Part shown: piece after piece, positions 59,575 to 61,112 of the stretch | How positions within the stretch are numbered: position 1 is the stretch's first letter | Layout of the letters: every line of letters starts with the position of its first letter | Origin: Nosocomiicoccus ampullae | Lineage (GTDB): Bacteria > Bacillota > Bacilli > Staphylococcales > Salinicoccaceae | Length of the DNA stretch: 61,112 nt | Assembly (NCBI RefSeq): GCF_001696685.1 | Contig: NZ_MBFG01000017.1 | Location: 1-61,112, forward strand | Reading direction: 5' to 3' | The notes under the pieces: model-generated | The model's input: only the letters and a program-made list of their open reading frames with translations | Databases searched by the model: none | Told to the model about the DNA's origin: nothing | Position numbers and translations under genes: made by a program

Positions 59575-61089
59575 TTACTCTTTAAATTTTAAATCTTTTA
59601 ATTCAAAAACATCGATTGGATATGACGTGAATCCTTCTAAGTCTTCACTGATCGCGTAAATACGTGTTGGCGCTTGAATATACAATGCTGGAACTTCTTC
59701 TGCTAGAATCGTTTGGACACGGTTATACATGTCCATACGTGTATCATCATCTAATTCTACTTTAATAGATGATAAAAGTTCGTCTACTTCTGCATTTTTA
59801 TAATTAAAGTAGTTATCCGAGCGCGTGCTTCCATATTTCTCTAGTAAATCATAACCTTCGATACGACCTGTGTGTCCAACGACTGTAAGATCATAGTCAC
59901 GGTTACCATAGACATCTGTTAACCATGTACCCCATTCTATCGTCTCTATTTTAACATGAATTCCGATTGCCTCTAATTTTTCAGCAATAATCTGTCCTGC
60001 ATTCACATAGTTTGGATAGTCTGTTGGAAGTTTCATATTCAATGTGATGCCCTCTCTGCCTGACTCTTTCACGAGTTGTTTCGCTTTATCTACATCATAC
60101 GGATAAGTGTCTGTTGTGTCGACATATCCTTTTAAAACAGGGGGATAGTGCGAGCCGATTTCTTTACCATATCCCCACCACACTGCTTTGATGAGTTCTT
60201 CTTTGTCAACTGCCATATTGATTGCTTGTCTCAGTTTTTCATCTTTTAAATGCTCGTTTTCTAAGTTCATAGCCATGATCTGTACAGAGTTATTGTCGAT
60301 TTCAACGATTTTTGCATCACCTAATGTCTCTGCAACATCCCCTGTAGTTTCGATTAAATCTATATCGCCCTTTTTGAAGCTTGTTACCTGTGCAGTTGAA
60401 TCTGGCATCATCTTAAACTCAATATGTTTAATTGCACCTTCGTTATAGTGTTCGACACCTTCTAGAACAACCTTATCTTGAGGCGTCCAGTTCACAAGCT
60501 TATATGGTCCCGTGCCTACTGGTGATTTCTTTAAGTCATCTCCAGCACCGTCTTTAACAATCGCTGCCCATGGGTATGCAAAGTCACTTATAAATGTTGC
60601 AGATGGTGCTTCCGCTTTGAATTCTATCGTATAATCGTCAATTACACTGACTTCTGTTATGTATTCATAGTTATCTTTTCTTGGCCCTAAATCATCTCTG
60701 ATGCGTTCAAATGAATAAGCCACGTCTTTTGCTGTGAACTTTTCGCCATCATGGAACTTAACGTCATCTCGCAAGTGAAATGTGAGTGTCTTTCCGTCAT
60801 CAGACTGCTCATAAGATGCAGCCAAACTTGGCACGATTTCTCCGTCTTCTGTCACTTTGACTAACGTGTCATAAATATTGTTTGTGATGACAAACGTCGA
60901 ACTAGCAGTTGTTCGATGCGGATCTAACCCATCTGGATCCACAGATATTGCGATTTTAAGTCCATCTTTCGTTTCTTCAACTTTATCTTCTTTTAATATT
61001 TCCTCGACTTCCTCAGAACTTTTTCCACAAGCCGATAACAAAAGCGTAAGCATAAGTGCTACAAATAATACACCAAATTTTATTTTCAT
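59575..61089 (-). CDS. ABC importer substrate-binding lipoprotein (NikA/OppA family)
   Basis: 504-residue extracytoplasmic solute-binding protein, family 5. The signal peptide ends in lipobox LSAC with the lipidated Cys21. The family pattern is visible in DPDGLDPHR, LRDDVKFHDGEKFTAKDVAYSFERI and GTGPYKLVNW. ATG at 61089 follows AAGGAG. First gene of a five-gene operon; its promoter lies beyond the right edge. Substrate could be nickel, a metal-opine complex or a peptide; the NikE-like ATPase favours a metal. Confidence 0.87.
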   Translation of the reverse strand: MKIKFGVLFVALMLTLLLSACGKSSEEVEEILKEDKVEETKDGLKIAISVDPDGLDPHRTTASSTFVITNNIYDTLVKVTEDGEIVPSLAASYEQSDDGKTLTFHLRDDVKFHDGEKFTAKDVAYSFERIRDDLGPRKDNYEYITEVSVIDDYTIEFKAEAPSATFISDFAYPWAAIVKDGAGDDLKKSPVGTGPYKLVNWTPQDKVVLEGVEHYNEGAIKHIEFKMMPDSTAQVTSFKKGDIDLIETTGDVAETLGDAKIVEIDNNSVQIMAMNLENEHLKDEKLRQAINMAVDKEELIKAVWWGYGKEIGSHYPPVLKGYVDTTDTYPYDVDKAKQLVKESGREGITLNMKLPTDYPNYVNAGQIIAEKLEAIGIHVKIETIEWGTWLTDVYGNRDYDLTVVGHTGRIEGYDLLEKYGSTRSDNYFNYKNAEVDELLSSIKVELDDDTRMDMYNRVQTILAEEVPALYIQAPTRIYAISEDLEGFTSYPIDVFELKDLKFKE

Positions 61090-61112
61090 TTTGGTCTCCT
61101 TAGTATAAATAG

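Overview
This window is a low-GC Firmicutes chromosome segment. Gene order (pyrH-frr-uppS-cdsA-dxr-rseP-proS-polC-rimP-nusA-infB, codY-hslUV-xerC-topA-dprA-sucCD, RNase Y-YmdB-KorAB) and protein signatures (PolC, RNase J2, CodY, a fused KorA, Staphylococcus-like ArsRBC) place it in the family Staphylococcaceae. The synteny breaks suggest a genus outside Staphylococcus proper, in the direction of Jeotgalicoccus, Salinicoccus or Nosocomiicoccus; the genus is inferred, not demonstrated.

Positions 205-49581 hold one long leftward (minus-strand) block of 43 housekeeping genes. Read in transcription order (from high to low coordinates) it encodes: ribosome assembly GTPase RbgA and RNase HII; a DUF418 membrane protein; succinyl-CoA synthetase SucCD; DprA, TopA, XerC; the HslVU protease and CodY; S2, EF-Ts, UMP kinase and ribosome recycling factor; isoprenoid and phospholipid synthesis (UppS, CdsA, Dxr) with the RseP protease; ProRS and PolC; the RimP-NusA-RnpM-YlxQ-IF2-RbfA group; TruB and RibF; S15, PNPase and RNase J2; FtsK/SpoIIIE, two M16 peptidase homologues, an SDR, RodZ and PgsA; RecA; RNase Y, YmdB and the two-subunit 2-oxoacid:ferredoxin oxidoreductase. 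Rho-independent hairpins cut this block into many short units, and several units have recognisable promoters (rpsB, topA, sucC, rpsO, rimP, recA, porA).

Positions 49582-61112 are more accessory: a rightward glutamate dehydrogenase gene; a leftward arsRBC arsenic operon with a palindromic operator; a MerR regulator with a glyoxalase-like gene, divergent from a MATE exporter whose promoter has the long 19-bp spacer typical of MerR control; and a leftward five-gene ABC importer of the nickel/peptide/opine class that reaches almost to the window edge.

No rRNA, tRNA, CRISPR array, transposase, integrase or prophage gene was recognised. Apart from the genes, the most interesting signals are regulatory: an 11-8-11 dyad lying on the porAB promoter; a palindrome that appears to be both the pgsA terminator and the recA LexA box; a dprA mRNA predicted to be leaderless; a perfect palindrome just after the predicted uppS start site; and the absence of cinA and trmFO from their usual places. 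I found no convincing new multi-gene system.
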